DNA of 64,000 bases, taken from Anomaloglossus baeobatrachus (lineage: Eukaryota > Chordata > Amphibia > Anura > Aromobatidae). Where the stretch lies: positions 96,286,604 through 96,350,603 of the forward strand of contig NC_134356.1 of the NCBI RefSeq assembly GCF_048569485.1, given 5' to 3'. Below the pieces are notes generated by a model. That model ran no database searches, had not been told where the DNA came from, and worked only from the letters and a program-made list of their open reading frames with translations. A program made the position numbers and the translations under genes. Positions 34,381-45,638 of the stretch are shown one piece after another. Each line of letters starts with the position of its first letter. Position 1 is the stretch's first letter.

Positions 34381-34993
34381 TATCCTGTACCCCAAGTGTC
34401 AGTGTCATTATCCCGTACCCTAAGTGTCGGTGTATGTGGAGGGGGGGTCCCGGTCCAAATTTTGCACCAGCGCCCATCAACCTATAGTTAAGCCACTGAA
34501 CCCAGCAATTAACCTGCGGAGGATAGTCACTTTATGGACTGTCCCCACGAACCTCAGAGATCAGGGGCACTAGCACAATGAGGAGGATAGGGCTTTCCAA
34601 CCCAAGCAGCCCACAGAAATCCAAAGTGTGAGCCCTTGAGAGCAAAGCTCCACTACAAACAGTAGGAAGCGGGGCCCGGACAGCTTTATGCCTACGGGCC
34701 AACTGAACACTTCTAAATTTGAGCATGGAGGCAGGCTCCAGACCATCAGGCAGTACTGTAGGGGACGGATACCCGTACGGGCTCCCCCAAGAGGGCAGCG
34801 GCATCCAGAGACTTGGTTTACCTTGTTGTCAGAGTCTGCTTTTCATCACCGACGCTGTCTGAGTACATGGTCATCCCCTGCTACCGCCTAGCCCTGCGCT
34901 CCCCTTCACGTCACAATCCAGAGTCCCGTGGCTTCCCCTACCTGTGGAGGGAACGTCATCTGGCTGCCCCACTCCATCTCTCCCGGGTACTCC

Positions 34994-36230
34994 TGTGACG
35001 CCCTGGGCAAGCCAGGGGTCACAGGTCATTACACCACCACACCCTACACCCCAGTTAGGAACACCAAGGCTACCAAAATCGTTGTTGCCTTCCTCCAGGG
35101 GCTGATGTTCACACAAGGGGGTGGGCCAGGCGGTTGGCTCCGCCCACCGAGGAGTACACAGCCCTGGAGGCGGGAGGAGAACCAGGCAGAACAGTGAGGG
35201 AAGTGGAGGAGTAAACAGTGAAGTGGTAGAGGAGCTAAGTGAAGTGAAAGTGAAGTAGTAGTGGAGCAAAAAAGAAAAGAGTAAAAGTGAGAGTAGAAAA
35301 GCCTGAAGTTGGTCCAGCTGTGTGCAGGACAGAGTCAGCAAGGTCAGCAACGGCGGTGACAGTCTGGAGGGGGACTGCTCGGAGGTTGCTGGAAGGACCG
35401 CGGACGGGTAGTGGCCCGGCGGTCTGGAGCAGTATACGAAGAACAGTCAGCACCAGGGCAGGGGCCTCTCGGACCCCGGCAAGGCTAGGAGTCGCCGTAA
35501 ATTTGCCAAATCCGTCAGTGAAGGGGACGTCTGTCTCCAAAGAACCAAGTCCCGATTGAAGGCAACAGTCCAACCATTGAGGAGAGACACCGCCACCGCT
35601 AGGGCACCAGTTTCTCAGGGCCAGCGCCTGCGGGCAAAGTAGGGCTCCTCCGGCCCATATCCAAGCCGAGGAGCGGGTTACCGGTGGGAACCCATCGCTA
35701 CCAACACAGAAATATTAGGTGCAGGAAAAAGGGACATCACCGTCACCTACTGGGGGAGCAAGTGCAGCCGTCCGTGGGAACCGTCTTTCCAGCAGTGTGG
35801 TTTACCGAAAAACTGTGTCAACGTCTCAGGCTGAGTGAGTACCACAGTGCCGCAAGGCACAGCGCTGCCCCCGCGTCCCTGCACCCCACCAAGCCCTGCA
35901 TCACCCACCTCTTCACTGGGCCCCGGGATCACCAACCCCTACCCACGCAGGGGCAACACAACAACTGGCTGCTCCATACCATCCGTCCCGGGATCCACAT
36001 ACAGAGCAGCGGTGGTGTCAACAAATCACCACAACCGTGGGTGGCGTCACGGACAATAACCAATCCCTATACCCAAAACGCCCTTTCACTCACGGGCGAG
36101 GAGCGCCGCTAGAGTCCCCGGGATCCGGCCCATCGCTCGAGCCACCGAGCAGCAGCAGGCCGCAGCAGCCGCGACAGCCGGACCCGAGCAGCAGTGGGAG
36201 AGCGCGCCGTCCCCTCCTCCGCCCGCGACA
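34994..36230 (+). repeat. Second solo LTR nested in the first, 1.24 kb
   Basis: Begins TGTGACGCCCTGGGCAAG and ends CGCCCGCGACA, flanked by CTCC on both sides (34990-34993 and 36231-36234). The host LTR resumes exactly with CTCCCATCGGCAG. It belongs to a different subfamily from its host LTR. No coding content. Confidence 0.8.
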
Positions 36231-36406
36231 CTCCCATCGGCAGCGGCAGTACTCCCCATACCGCACACCATGGGTGGCATCACAAACTATTATACCCTGT
36301 AAATAGCCCCCTTTACATTTGAGTTGCCACAAGCCCCCAGGTCCGGAGAGCCTCGAGCCACAGAAATCCCGGATCCGAGCAGTTCGACCGCTGCAGGGGC
36401 GACACA

Positions 36407-37229
36407 TATTGATACAAGGAAGACACCTAAGAGTAAAGGACTTATGGCTGATAAAGCCTTCAGGGTGGTGTTGTGGCCCAAAGAGTCCTCACCAAAGCAG
36501 GGTGCCCCAACGGCACTGACCCTACGAACCCACCAACATAGCGGGGAAATACTAGGCCCGTTTTCCCAGTACTGTGCAGGAGTCTTGGCCCAGGGCCCCG
36601 GAGGCAGCAAATCCTCCGACAGTGGTGGCCATCGCCCAGATGGCCATCTTAGCTGTATATATTAAAGTGGACTAGTCCAAGACCACCTGGGTGTAAAATT
36701 GGCACGATGTGCGTGGAAGGAAAGCTGAGAAGGTGACTCTATGAACTGAACCTCAGTTCTGCTTGTTGCACCTATACGTACCGGACTATTTTGCGTTCCA
36801 TGGGGGATCGATAGGTCAGGAGATCCGGCCCCTGAATTTGACCACAAGCAGGCAAAGTTTTTGTTTGTTTTCCTCTACGCAAGTTATTTTGCGCATGTTG
36901 CGCACCCCCCTCTGCTAGAAAGCAAAACTCTGAGCGTTGCAGAGAACTGCTTGCTGTGCCCTTGTTCAATGGACGCTGACCTTACCCCATGGACTCTGCC
37001 CTTGCCCATGAACCCTACAGCTACCTGGAGCTTCTCGGCTTAGCTGTACAACAGTAGACTGGTATTTGCAAAGAGGGGAGGAGGAAGGAAATGGTGGACT
37101 CTGGAGAGTGGGTCCTGGACTGTCATGCGCACTGCCAGCAGTGGGCGGGCACATGACGATGCTGCCAATGGCAGAGGGAGACTTGCCTGTGAGTTACTGC
37201 TGCCCTTAAACTTACCCCCATCAAGCATC
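36407..37229. other. Unassigned; open frame of 113 codons
   Basis: An open frame ending at 36665 runs out of the LTR into this stretch. It has no motif I recognise. It could be the interior of an older LTR element, but there is no proof. Confidence 0.25.
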
Positions 37230-37990
37230 TGTGGCGCCCCTGAGGCTTCAGGCACTACAGGGTACTGCACCCCCTCTTATCCTGGGTCCGTGGAAGGTCA
37301 GTGCCGGTTTACACTCACAAAAACATACAGTAACACTGGGTTGCCCTCCCCAATGGGGACCGAGCCAGGGTGGGATCACAGTAGGGGGTCACTACAGCGG
37401 TGGGTTTACAGGACGCCACCGCACTAGGGGATCCCCAGATCCACTGGACTGGGGACTCAGGGACAGGAAGAACCAACCACCATGGGAGAGTGAGGAGCAC
37501 ACAGTGGGAAGAGCAGGATGACCTGGTGAGAGCAGTGAACCAGCTTTTGGCAGCGGCTGGGGGCAACAGCTTGGAACACACAACACAACTACCACAGGGA
37601 AAGAACAGACACAGAGCAGAGTGGACGTGCCGCGAGCAGCTCTGTGGGCCAGGGTGTTCAACCCTGTCGCTGGGGAGAAGCGGAGCGGCTGCTTCCACAG
37701 GACCGGCGCTGTCGGGATACAGAATCCTAGGGCAGATATACTTTACGTTATCTACCAACTCTGCAAGGGTCGCTGGGAACAGCTAGAACAGTCACCGGAC
37801 CCGTCCCAACGAGTCTGCAGCCAAATAGCATATAGGATCCGGGGTTGAGAACCGGCCCCACAACGGAACCGCGCTATCAGAATACAGAACGGGACACTTT
37901 ACTGACACCGAGACCCCAAGTGCTTCACGCCACAGAGGTCCGATACTTGTAAAAAGACATATTGGAGGGCACCACCTGTGGGGTCCAATT
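37230..37990 (+). repeat. LTR-like fragment
   Basis: Starts TGTGGCGCCCCTGAGGC, then CACTACAGGGTACTGCACCC, the same wording as the start of the other TGTGACGCC-type LTRs here. The far end was not found, so it is probably truncated. Confidence 0.45.
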
Positions 37991-39030
37991 ATCACATTAG
38001 GTAACCTGAACACAAGGGATCACCTCAACACACCCATAAATAAGTACACCAAAAAGACGGAAAGTGGTGTGCAAAAGAGGGATACACCTCTATCAAAATA
38101 CAAAACGGTCTTTATTACATTGAGACACAGCAAACACGCTTTAAAAACACTAAAAAAGGCATAACAGCCCCAATTTACAACATTTGATCCCTATAGGGAA
38201 CAAAAGTATACCTATACAAACCTACAAGCCTGTCCAGAACTTGAGGAGATGTCCTGCGAGGTCAAATACATATCCGGACTTCAGCAGGCTCCCAGCAGCA
38301 CGAATACCAGAGGAAGCGAGGCACAGGCTGCTTAGCCGCATTAATCCTTAGTTTAGCAGGAGAGATAATTACTGTGTCCAGTAGGTGGCAGCATCTACTA
38401 GCGATATTACACAGAATCTGGGTCCAGCAGTGAGATTAGACCCATAGTGTCAAGGGCAGCGAGGAAGTGTGAAGAAGTCCTCCCTCCCTCCTTACAGCCC
38501 AGCTACCATCGCCTTAGTGACCACAAATACGACTTAAAACTGACCGGAGATCAGAGACACACATAGAAATCATGGGCCCCCATAGCAGAATTTCTAATTG
38601 CCCCCCCCCCCAAAAAAAAAAAATAAATAATAATAATAAAAATATTCAGCTGGGACACAGAAGAACATATTTCCAAACTTTACAGCCCTTACCAAGTAAT
38701 TTTCCTCTTATTGAAGCCCCTAGATTCCCCTTTCATTGCAGCCATGAAATATGATTGCAACAAAAGTACCCCCCAAACACGGTCAGTATCTTACATCAGT
38801 ATTTATAGCCAAATCCAGGAGTGGGTGATAAATACAGAAGTGGTGCCCGTGTTTCTATTCTACTTTTCCTCTGATTTTACCACTCCTGGTTTTGGCTACA
38901 AATACTGAGGTAAAATACTGACCAAATACTCAACATGTGCACGGGGCTTTAGAAGAGTATAATGGGCCTCAGATAGTCCTCCATATAGTAAAATGAAGAG
39001 GCGTTTACTTGTTTTCACCAGACAACCTCT
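37991..39030. other. Unassigned repeat-like sequence
   Basis: 37991-38560 has the AT-rich, ACGGTCTTTATTA-containing style of PLE 3' ends but no diagnostic motif. 38580-38650 is a C-run, A-run and AAT-rich simple stretch. Nothing else supported. Confidence 0.3.
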
Positions 39031-39034
39031 GTAA

Positions 39035-39423
39035 TGCGGGCGTCACACGATACGATCTATCGTGCGATCGCACGAGCGATCGTTCCCGCCCCCGTTGTTT
39101 GTGCGTCACGGACAAATCGCTGCCCGTGTTGCACAAAGTCGTTAAACCCCCGTCACATGTACTTACCTGCTGAGCGACCTCGCTGTGGGCGGCGAACATC
39201 CTCTTCCTGAAGGGGGAGGGACGTTCGGCGTCACACAGCTGCCGGCCAATAGAAGTGGAGGGGCGGAGATGAGCGGGACGTAAACATCCCGCCCACCTCC
39301 TTCCTTCCGCATAGCCGGCGGGTGCCGCGGGACGCAGGTAAGCTGTGTTCATCGTTCCCGGGGTGTCACACAGAGCGACCCCGACGACATATCGCACGAT
39401 AGATCGTCTCGTGTGACGCCCGC
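39035..39423. mobile_element. TTAA-target MITE, 389 bp
   Basis: Tips GCGGGCGTCACACGATACGA and CGTCTCGTGTGACGCCCGC are inverted copies; TTAA follows at 39424 and GTAA precedes at 39031. Interior shares GGGGGAGGGACGTTCGGCGT with the MITEs at 18740 and 26510 although the tips differ. Confidence 0.8.
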
Positions 39424-39569
39424 TTAAGTGCATATGTGCTACAGTGTAATAATTACAGGACAGGGAGGGGTTAAACATTCAAGTATTTAATCTCTATTGG
39501 AAATAAAGAATCTTTCCCATATTGATATCAGAGAGAAAAAGTGACCTCCATACACAACACAATCCACTA

Positions 39570-39965
39570 TACCACTATACCAAGACCAATAATACCACAT
39601 ACAAGGGAGAAATACCGCCACACCATGACCAGACAACAAATTACCACCATATTACTATAGTGACCGAATACAACCACATACAAAAGAAGAAATAGTTCAA
39701 CAATATGACCAGACCACATAGTGACCGAATAATACCACATGCAAGGGCGAAATACCGCCATACTGTGACTAAACCACATGGTGACCAAATAATACCACAT
39801 ATAAAAGAGAAATACCACTATATCGTGACCAGACCACATATTAATACGACATAGTGACCGAATACAACCACATACAATGGTCAAATACAAACATGCCATG
39901 ACCAGACCACATCCTGACTGAATAATACTACAATAATAATCATGAATAAAAACCACAATACTAAT
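39570..39965. repeat. Tandem repeat, about 57- to 60-bp unit
   Basis: Six or seven loose copies built from GACCAGACCACATAGTGACC and GAATAATACCACATACAAGG. Confidence 0.85.
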
Positions 39966-39977
39966 AACAATAATATT

Positions 39978-40480
39978 ACCATCAGTGCCATTATACACAG
40001 GAGCTCTGTATATAGTGTCAGTGTAAAGGTAATACCATGATCTCCAGTGCCATTATACACAGGAGCTCTGTATATAGTGTCAGTGTAAAGGTAATACCGT
40101 GATCACCAGTGCCATTATACAGAGGAGCTCTGTATATAGTGTCAGTGTACAGGTAATACCGTGATCACCAGTGCCATTATACACAGGAGCTCTGTATATA
40201 GTGTCAGTGTAAAGGTAATACCGTGATCACCAGTGCCATTATACACAGGAGCTCTGTATATAGTGTCAGTGTAAAGGTAATACCGTGATCACCAGTGCCA
40301 TTATACACAGGAGCTCTGTATATAGTGTCAGTGTACAGGTAATACAGTGATCACCGGTGACATACACAGGAATTCTGAATATAGTGTACAGCTAATACAG
40401 TGATCACTGGTGACTTTATAGACAGGAGATCTTTATATAGGTAATACAGTGATCACCAGTGACATTATACACAGGAGTTC
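39978..40480. repeat. Tandem repeat, about 62-bp unit
   Basis: Seven or eight copies of a unit beginning AGTGCCATTATACACAGGAG and containing TGTATATAGTGTCAGTGTA. The first six are nearly identical and later ones decay, which suggests recent expansion on the left. Confidence 0.95.
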
Positions 40481-40500
40481 TGTACAGTATATAGTGTATA

Positions 40501-40503
<3 letters not shown>

Positions 40504-40538
<35 letters not shown>
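40504..40538. repeat. (GT)n microsatellite
   Basis: Seventeen or so uninterrupted GT dinucleotides. Confidence 0.97.
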
Positions 40539-40540
<2 letters not shown>

Positions 40541-41330
40541 ATGTAATACTCTGACTTACCAGTGATGTCTCTAGCTGACGTTGTTTACCTTCACTTTTCC
40601 TCTCCATCTGGTGCTGACCGCCATCACTTCTTCCTCCAGAACATGCATCTGCAGAAAATAACACATGGTCACCTATAGCTGATCACTCCCAGGGCACATT
40701 CCACACTGTTTCCCCAATTTCTACACTACATAAGACTTTTGTTCCCACCATGGAAGATAGTATCTTAAAAAATAAACTATATTTCATCAGTAATAATGTC
40801 CCCTAATTTGCCCCTACAGTAATTATCTCCACTATTTGCCATCATAAACCAATAATGTATGTTCCTCACTCTGGCCCCATGTAGTAATTATGTCCCCCAT
40901 CCTGGCCCCCTGTATTTAATAATGTCTACCTTCCTGGCCCCCTATATTTAATAATGTCTCCCATCCTGGTCCCCTATCTTCCTCCATCCCAGGCATTTAA
41001 ACTGCCCCATCCTGGCCTCCTATCTTCCTCCATCCCAGGCATTTAAACTGCCCCATCCTGGCCTCCTATGTTCCACCATCCCAGGCCCCTAAACTGCCCC
41101 ATCCTGGGCCCCTATTATCCACCATCCCAGGCCCCTAAACTGTCCCATCACATCCACTACTCTGTCCATTCACAGAGGGAAGAACAAAAAGATTCTTCTC
41201 ACCTCCCTGCGCTCCTCCCCTCCACCCTGCAGCTTCATATCCCGTGTGGTCAAATGGCCACCCCACCCATCCAAGGCCACGCGATGACATCAGAGCGTGG
41301 CACATAACAGCGATGTTTAATAATGTGATG
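40541..41330. repeat. C-rich short tandem units
   Basis: From about 40870 to 41150 there are repeated CCCCATCCTGGCC and CTCCATCCCAGGC segments with a near 50-bp period (ATTTAAACTGCCCCATCCTG). The remainder has no recognised feature. Confidence 0.65.
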
Positions 41331-41670
41331 TAGGCCCACATACATGCATATACATGCAGAAAGGCACACACTGATACATGCATGCAGATATGCACACATA
41401 CGAAGATGCACTGACATGCAAACGTTTGTAGACACACATACATGCACACACGCTTACATACATAGACAAACAGATATACAAAGACAGACAATTGCATACA
41501 GACAGGCGCACAGACACATGCATACAAGTGCACACAGACATGAACACTCATGCAGACAAGCACACACACTCATACATACGTAAACACACAGGCATGAACA
41601 CACAAAGACATGCACACAGACACGCATATGCAGACACAGAAGTGCGCACATACACACATATATGCTTATA

Positions 41671-42975
41671 CCATATTTTTCGGACTATAAGACGCACCAG
41701 ATCAAAAATGGGGTCATGACACACTGTTATGGGGCGAGGATCTGCTGCTGACACTGTTATGGGGGTAATGTCCCCAAATTCTCTACTAAGGTACCCCATT
41801 CTAGTAATGATCCTCCTGCCTTATATATGATCCCCATGCTTGTATACATATGTCCCTCATCCTGGTATAGCCCCCATCCTGCTACATACTGCTATCCTGG
41901 TATGTGCTCCCATCCTGCTATATACCCCTTCCTGGCATATGGCTGCATCCTGCTATTTACCCCATCCTGGCATATGGCCGCATCCTGCTATATACCCCAT
42001 CCTGCAATATGCCCTCATCCTGCTCACAATATACCCCATCCTGGTGTATGGCTGCATCTTGCTATATACCCCATCCTGCTATATACCTCATCCTGCTATA
42101 TACCTCATCCTGCTATATACCCCATCCTGCTATATACCCCCATCCTGCTATATACCCCATCCTGCTATATACCCCCATCCTGCTATATACTGCCTTCCTG
42201 GTATATGCCCTCATCCTGGTATAGCCCTCATCCTGATAAATACCCCCATCTTGCTATATACCCCCATCCTGCTATATACCCCCATCCTGCTATATGGCCG
42301 CATCCTGTGGCACACAAAAAATAAATGTTTATACTCCCCTTTCCTCACTCCCTGCAGCATCGCTCCTCCTCCCGTCTGTGCCAGCAGCAGCGCCGCTGAA
42401 TGGAGCTGGCCACGATCCCTGCAGCATCGCGATGTTCTCCTGTCTGTGCCGGCCGCGGCTGTGTGTGGACATGTGAGCATAGCGATGACGTCATCGCTGT
42501 GCACACCGCTAGTCTCCACACACAGCCGCGGCTGGCAGACAGAGGAGATCGCAATGCTGCAGGGATCGTGGCCGGTGAGTATACTGATTCACTGCACCCC
42601 GCCCGCGCTGATGATGATGCGTGGGGGGCAGTGAATATAGCCGCACATGATCACTCCAGGCTGTAGTTGCCAGGGGTGATCATGCGGGCCAGCTGTTTAC
42701 TATGCGCGCATCCCCTGCCCATCATCCCGCCCACCTGTCAGTGCCGGCTTCAGCGCTGAGAGATGATGGGCGGAATGATGGTCGTGCATATGAAATGAGC
42801 GGGCCCATGTGGTCATGGCAGGCGCTGCTACAGCCTGCTCATGCCCCCTGATGACCCACGCCATCGCAGCACCCTCATTCCCCGCAGCCATGTCCTACAT
42901 TCAGACTATAAGATGCACCCCCCACTTTCCCCCAACATTTGGGGGAAAAAAGTGTGTCTTATAGTCTGAAAAATA
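41671..42975. mobile_element. Non-autonomous DNA transposon with long tips
   Basis: The left tip TACCATATTTTTCGGACTAT mirrors the right tip ATAGTCTGAAAAATACGGTA. Inside these, TATAAGACGCACC mirrors GTGTGTCTTATAG. The interior holds a minisatellite (41860-42305) and a GC-rich block (42340-42900). No transposase. The TA next to the tips fits a TA-target family, but the family is uncertain. Confidence 0.75.
41860..42305. repeat. Minisatellite, CCCATCCTGCTATATAC unit
   Basis: About 24 copies of a 17- to 20-bp unit. The open frame 41840-42634 crosses it and is a by-product. Confidence 0.9.
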
Positions 42976-43099
42976 CGGTATACGTAGACACACAGACAAA
43001 TGTACAGACATGCTGACACACACAAACAGCCACATGTACACATAGGCAGGCACACAGATTTACACACAGATATGCACACATGCAGAAAAATTTACATAC

Positions 43100-43100
<1 letters not shown>

Positions 43101-43132
<32 letters not shown>
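43101..43132. repeat. (TA)n microsatellite left of the LINE
   Basis: Sixteen TA units directly abutting the LINE 5' end; a second TA run lies at the LINE 3' end (44849-44884). Confidence 0.95.
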
Positions 43133-43136
<4 letters not shown>

Positions 43137-44845
43137 CACTGGTACAGTCAGTTCCTATTCACCAAGGAACTGACTGTACCAGGGATCATTCAACAAGTGA
43201 AAAATCAAAGTTCACCACCCGATATAATTAATTTAACACAAGATGAAGTACGCCTACGTCTGAGTAAATTAAACATTGACAAATCCCCAGGGCCAGATGG
43301 CATTCATCCACGAATATTGAGGGAATTGAGCTCCGTAATCGACAGACCGCTGTATCTTATCTTTTTAGACTCGCTTGTAACAGGGTTGGTGCCTCAGGAT
43401 TGGAGGATTGCTGATGTGGTACCGATATTTAAGAAAGTGAAGAGGGTAGATCCAGGCAACTACCGTCCAGTAAGCCTGACATCAGTAGTATGCAAAGTTT
43501 TTGAGGGCATTTTAAGGGATGACATGCAAAAATATATTGCAGAAAATAATATGATAACTGACAAACAGCATGGATTCATGAAAGATAAGTCGTGTCTAAC
43601 CAACCTGTTGGGGATCTATGAGGGGGTAAGTTCAAACCTGGATATTGGTAATGCAGCTGATGTGATTTATTTAGACTTTGCAAAGGCATTTGATACTGTA
43701 CCACATAATAGCCTTATACTAAAGCTCCAGAAGCAAGGACTAGGGGAAACTATATGCAACTGGGTAAGGAATTGGCTAAAAGATAGGAAACAAAGAGTAG
43801 TCATAAATGGTACATTCTCTAAATGGGCTATAGTCAGCAGTGGGGTGTCGCAGGGATCTGTGCTTGGACCGATTCTTTTTACTCTCTTTATTAATGACCT
43901 TGTGGATGGGATTGATAGTACAGTGTCAGTTTTTGCCGATGACACCAAACTATGTAGGATATTAAAAACTGACCTGGATAGTACAATATTACAAAAAGAT
44001 CTGGATAAGATGTCAGAATGGGCAGATACTTGGCAAATGAGATTTAATGTTGATAAATGTAAAGTAATGCACCTAGGACGGAGTAATCCTATAGCTGCGT
44101 ATACATTAAATGGAAGTAAACTCGGGACTACAGAACAGGAGAAGGACTTGGGTATTCTCATTACAAATAAGCTGAGCAGCAGCACTCAATGTCAAGCAGC
44201 AGCTGCTAAAGCAAACAAGATTTTAGGGTGTATAAAAAGAGAGATTAGATCCCGTGATCCCAACGTATTGTTACCCCTCTATAAATCACTTGTAAGGCCA
44301 AATCTGGAATACGGGATCCAGTTTTGGGCTCCACATTTTAAAAAGGACATTCAGAAGTTAGAGTCAGTTCAAAGGCAGGCAACTAGACAACTACAAGGAA
44401 TGGAAGGCCTCCCATATGATGACAGGTTGAAAAAGTTAGATATGTTTAGCTTAGAAAAAAGACGTCTCAGAGGAGATCTCATTTATATGTATAAATACAT
44501 GTGTGGTCAATATAAAGGACTGGCACATGTCTTATTTCTTCCAAAGACAGTACTAAGGACCAGGGGGCACTCACTGCAAGTGGAAGAAAAGCGATTCCAA
44601 CAGCTAAATAGGAAAGGGTTCTTTACAGTTACAGCAGTCAGACTGTGGAATGCCCTACCACAAGAGGTAGTAATGGCAGATACTATAACAGCTTTCAAAT
44701 AAGGGCTGGATGATTTCCTCAGTACATACAACATTGTTGGTTATAAATGACTTTGTGACCAAATGTAGAACTGGTGGAGGAAGGTTGAACTAGATAGACC
44801 TAGGTCTTTTTTCAACCTAAGTAACTATGTAACTATGTAACTATG

Positions 44846-44848
<3 letters not shown>
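43133..44848 (+). mobile_element. CR1-type LINE, 5'-truncated
   Basis: Carries most of an RT ORF, a short 3' untranslated region with GAACTAGATAGACCTAGG, and a tail of three GTAACTAT octamers (44818-44846). Short octamer tails instead of poly-A are typical of CR1. The 5' end begins with a 24-bp fold-back (43133-43188). A decayed minus-strand relative is at 47529-53570. It is flanked by TA runs on both sides. Confidence 0.88.
43166..44750 (+). pseudogene. CR1 ORF2 reverse transcriptase, near full C-terminal part
   Basis: An open stretch of over 500 codons shows LNIDKSPGPDGIHPRIL, NYRPVSLTSVVCKVFE, YLDFAKAFDTVPH, SGVSQGSVLGPILFTLFIND, the active-site FADDTKL box, WQMRFNVDKCKVMHLG, KDLGILITNKLS, and the thumb/connection segment LPYDDRLKKLDMFSLEKRR. 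The endonuclease domain is missing by 5' truncation. The open frame stops at TAA 44700-44702. In-frame text continues GLDDFLSTYNIVGYK to TGA 44748-44750, so the TAA is a premature stop close to the end. Otherwise well preserved, suggesting a fairly young insertion. In PQGS-type motifs Q is usually preceded by P; here it is S. Confidence 0.9.

Positions 44849-44884
<36 letters not shown>
44849..44884. repeat. (TA)n microsatellite right of the LINE
   Basis: About 18 TA units following the GTAACTAT tail. Confidence 0.95.
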
Positions 44885-44891
<7 letters not shown>

Positions 44892-45638
44892 AAGCCTGGT
44901 ATCGCTGTAATGGTACTTTAAATAAGGGTAAATGGTAATCCAGCACCCGTAGTCCAGTCTTTAGTGAAGGTTAATTGATCAATTCAATAGCTAAATTTCT
45001 CTTTATTCATATTTCATGGCAGTAATGCAGATTCCACTCTCATTTTTTCATTTTTTCATGTAGCTATTGTATTTTTCATGTCAGTATTCACACAGCAGTT
45101 TCTGCTATTACATGTATTCCTCTTGCATAGTCCCTGGTGTGCATACCTTCTCTCCATATAGTGATTTTTTTTTAGGTTTTTGCACCCAGTTCAGACTTAG
45201 AATGGTGTTCCAAACGTTATTTCTTTATTTTCAGTGAAGGTTAAGACATTCTTTATTCACAAAACATGTTAAAAGCATACCTGTTTAAAATCAGAACAGC
45301 CTTACGCGTTTCAGGGCATAGAGACCTGTTAGTAATGGTACTAACTAGAGGAAAAAAACTGCTGAATCACTTATACTGCAGGGTGAATAGCATAAAATAT
45401 AAATAAATAAATAAAGCCAATTCTTCAACTGCTTTGATATATTCATTTTGCCTCCTAAAGATCACAGTATGGTGCGGCTCATGTTTATGCTGTGCTCTAA
45501 AATGAGTCAAAGACAAGTACTGTGGAACAGAGGCCGAATAGAGTCCGGAGTAACTCTGCTGCCTCATTACAGTAAAAGGATCTGTCAGGGGTTTCACCTG
45601 AATCACGTATATTTCCGAGGTGTAGATGAGTTGAAATA
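44885..45638. repeat. PLE-terminus-like remains, otherwise unassigned
   Basis: At about 45230-45340 the minus strand has CTGAAACGCGTAAGGCTG after CTATGCC, the style of a PLE terminus, with TCTTTATTCAC either side of it. There is no coding sequence. Confidence 0.4.

Larger units (their letters stand above)
27888..34498. mobile_element. hAT-type non-autonomous element, 6.6 kb
   Basis: An exact 8-bp duplication AACCCAGC flanks it (27880-27887 and 34499-34506), inside an otherwise continuous LTR. Tips are CAGAGGCGTAACTA and, reversed, CAGTGGCTTAACTATAGG. The CAG...GGC tips and 8-bp duplication are hAT hallmarks. No transposase was found; the interior is minisatellite, a promoter-like cassette and a second, looser tandem array. 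It may therefore be a composite of insertions within a hAT shell. Confidence 0.8.
27376..36406 (+). repeat. Solo LTR split by two nested insertions
   Basis: Begins TGTGATGCCCCTGGACTAG and ends GGGGCGACACA, flanked by TATT on both sides (27372-27375 and 36407-36410). After removing the hAT insertion (27888-34498) and the second LTR (34994-36230), each with one copy of its target duplication, about 1.17 kb remains. That agrees with the 1.14 and 1.19 kb relatives at 24880 and 59228. It has no coding content and is a fossil. Confidence 0.8.
41336..43100. repeat. ACACA/GACA-rich simple array, split by a MITE
   Basis: 41336-41670 and 42980-43095 are both rich in CACACAGACATGCA-like text. The element at 41671-42975 interrupts it. 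The open frames across are artefacts. Confidence 0.75.

Noticed and set aside
41840-42634. 264-codon open frame
   Set aside because: Runs through a tandem CCCATCCTGCTATATAC array inside a non-autonomous transposon; no domain.
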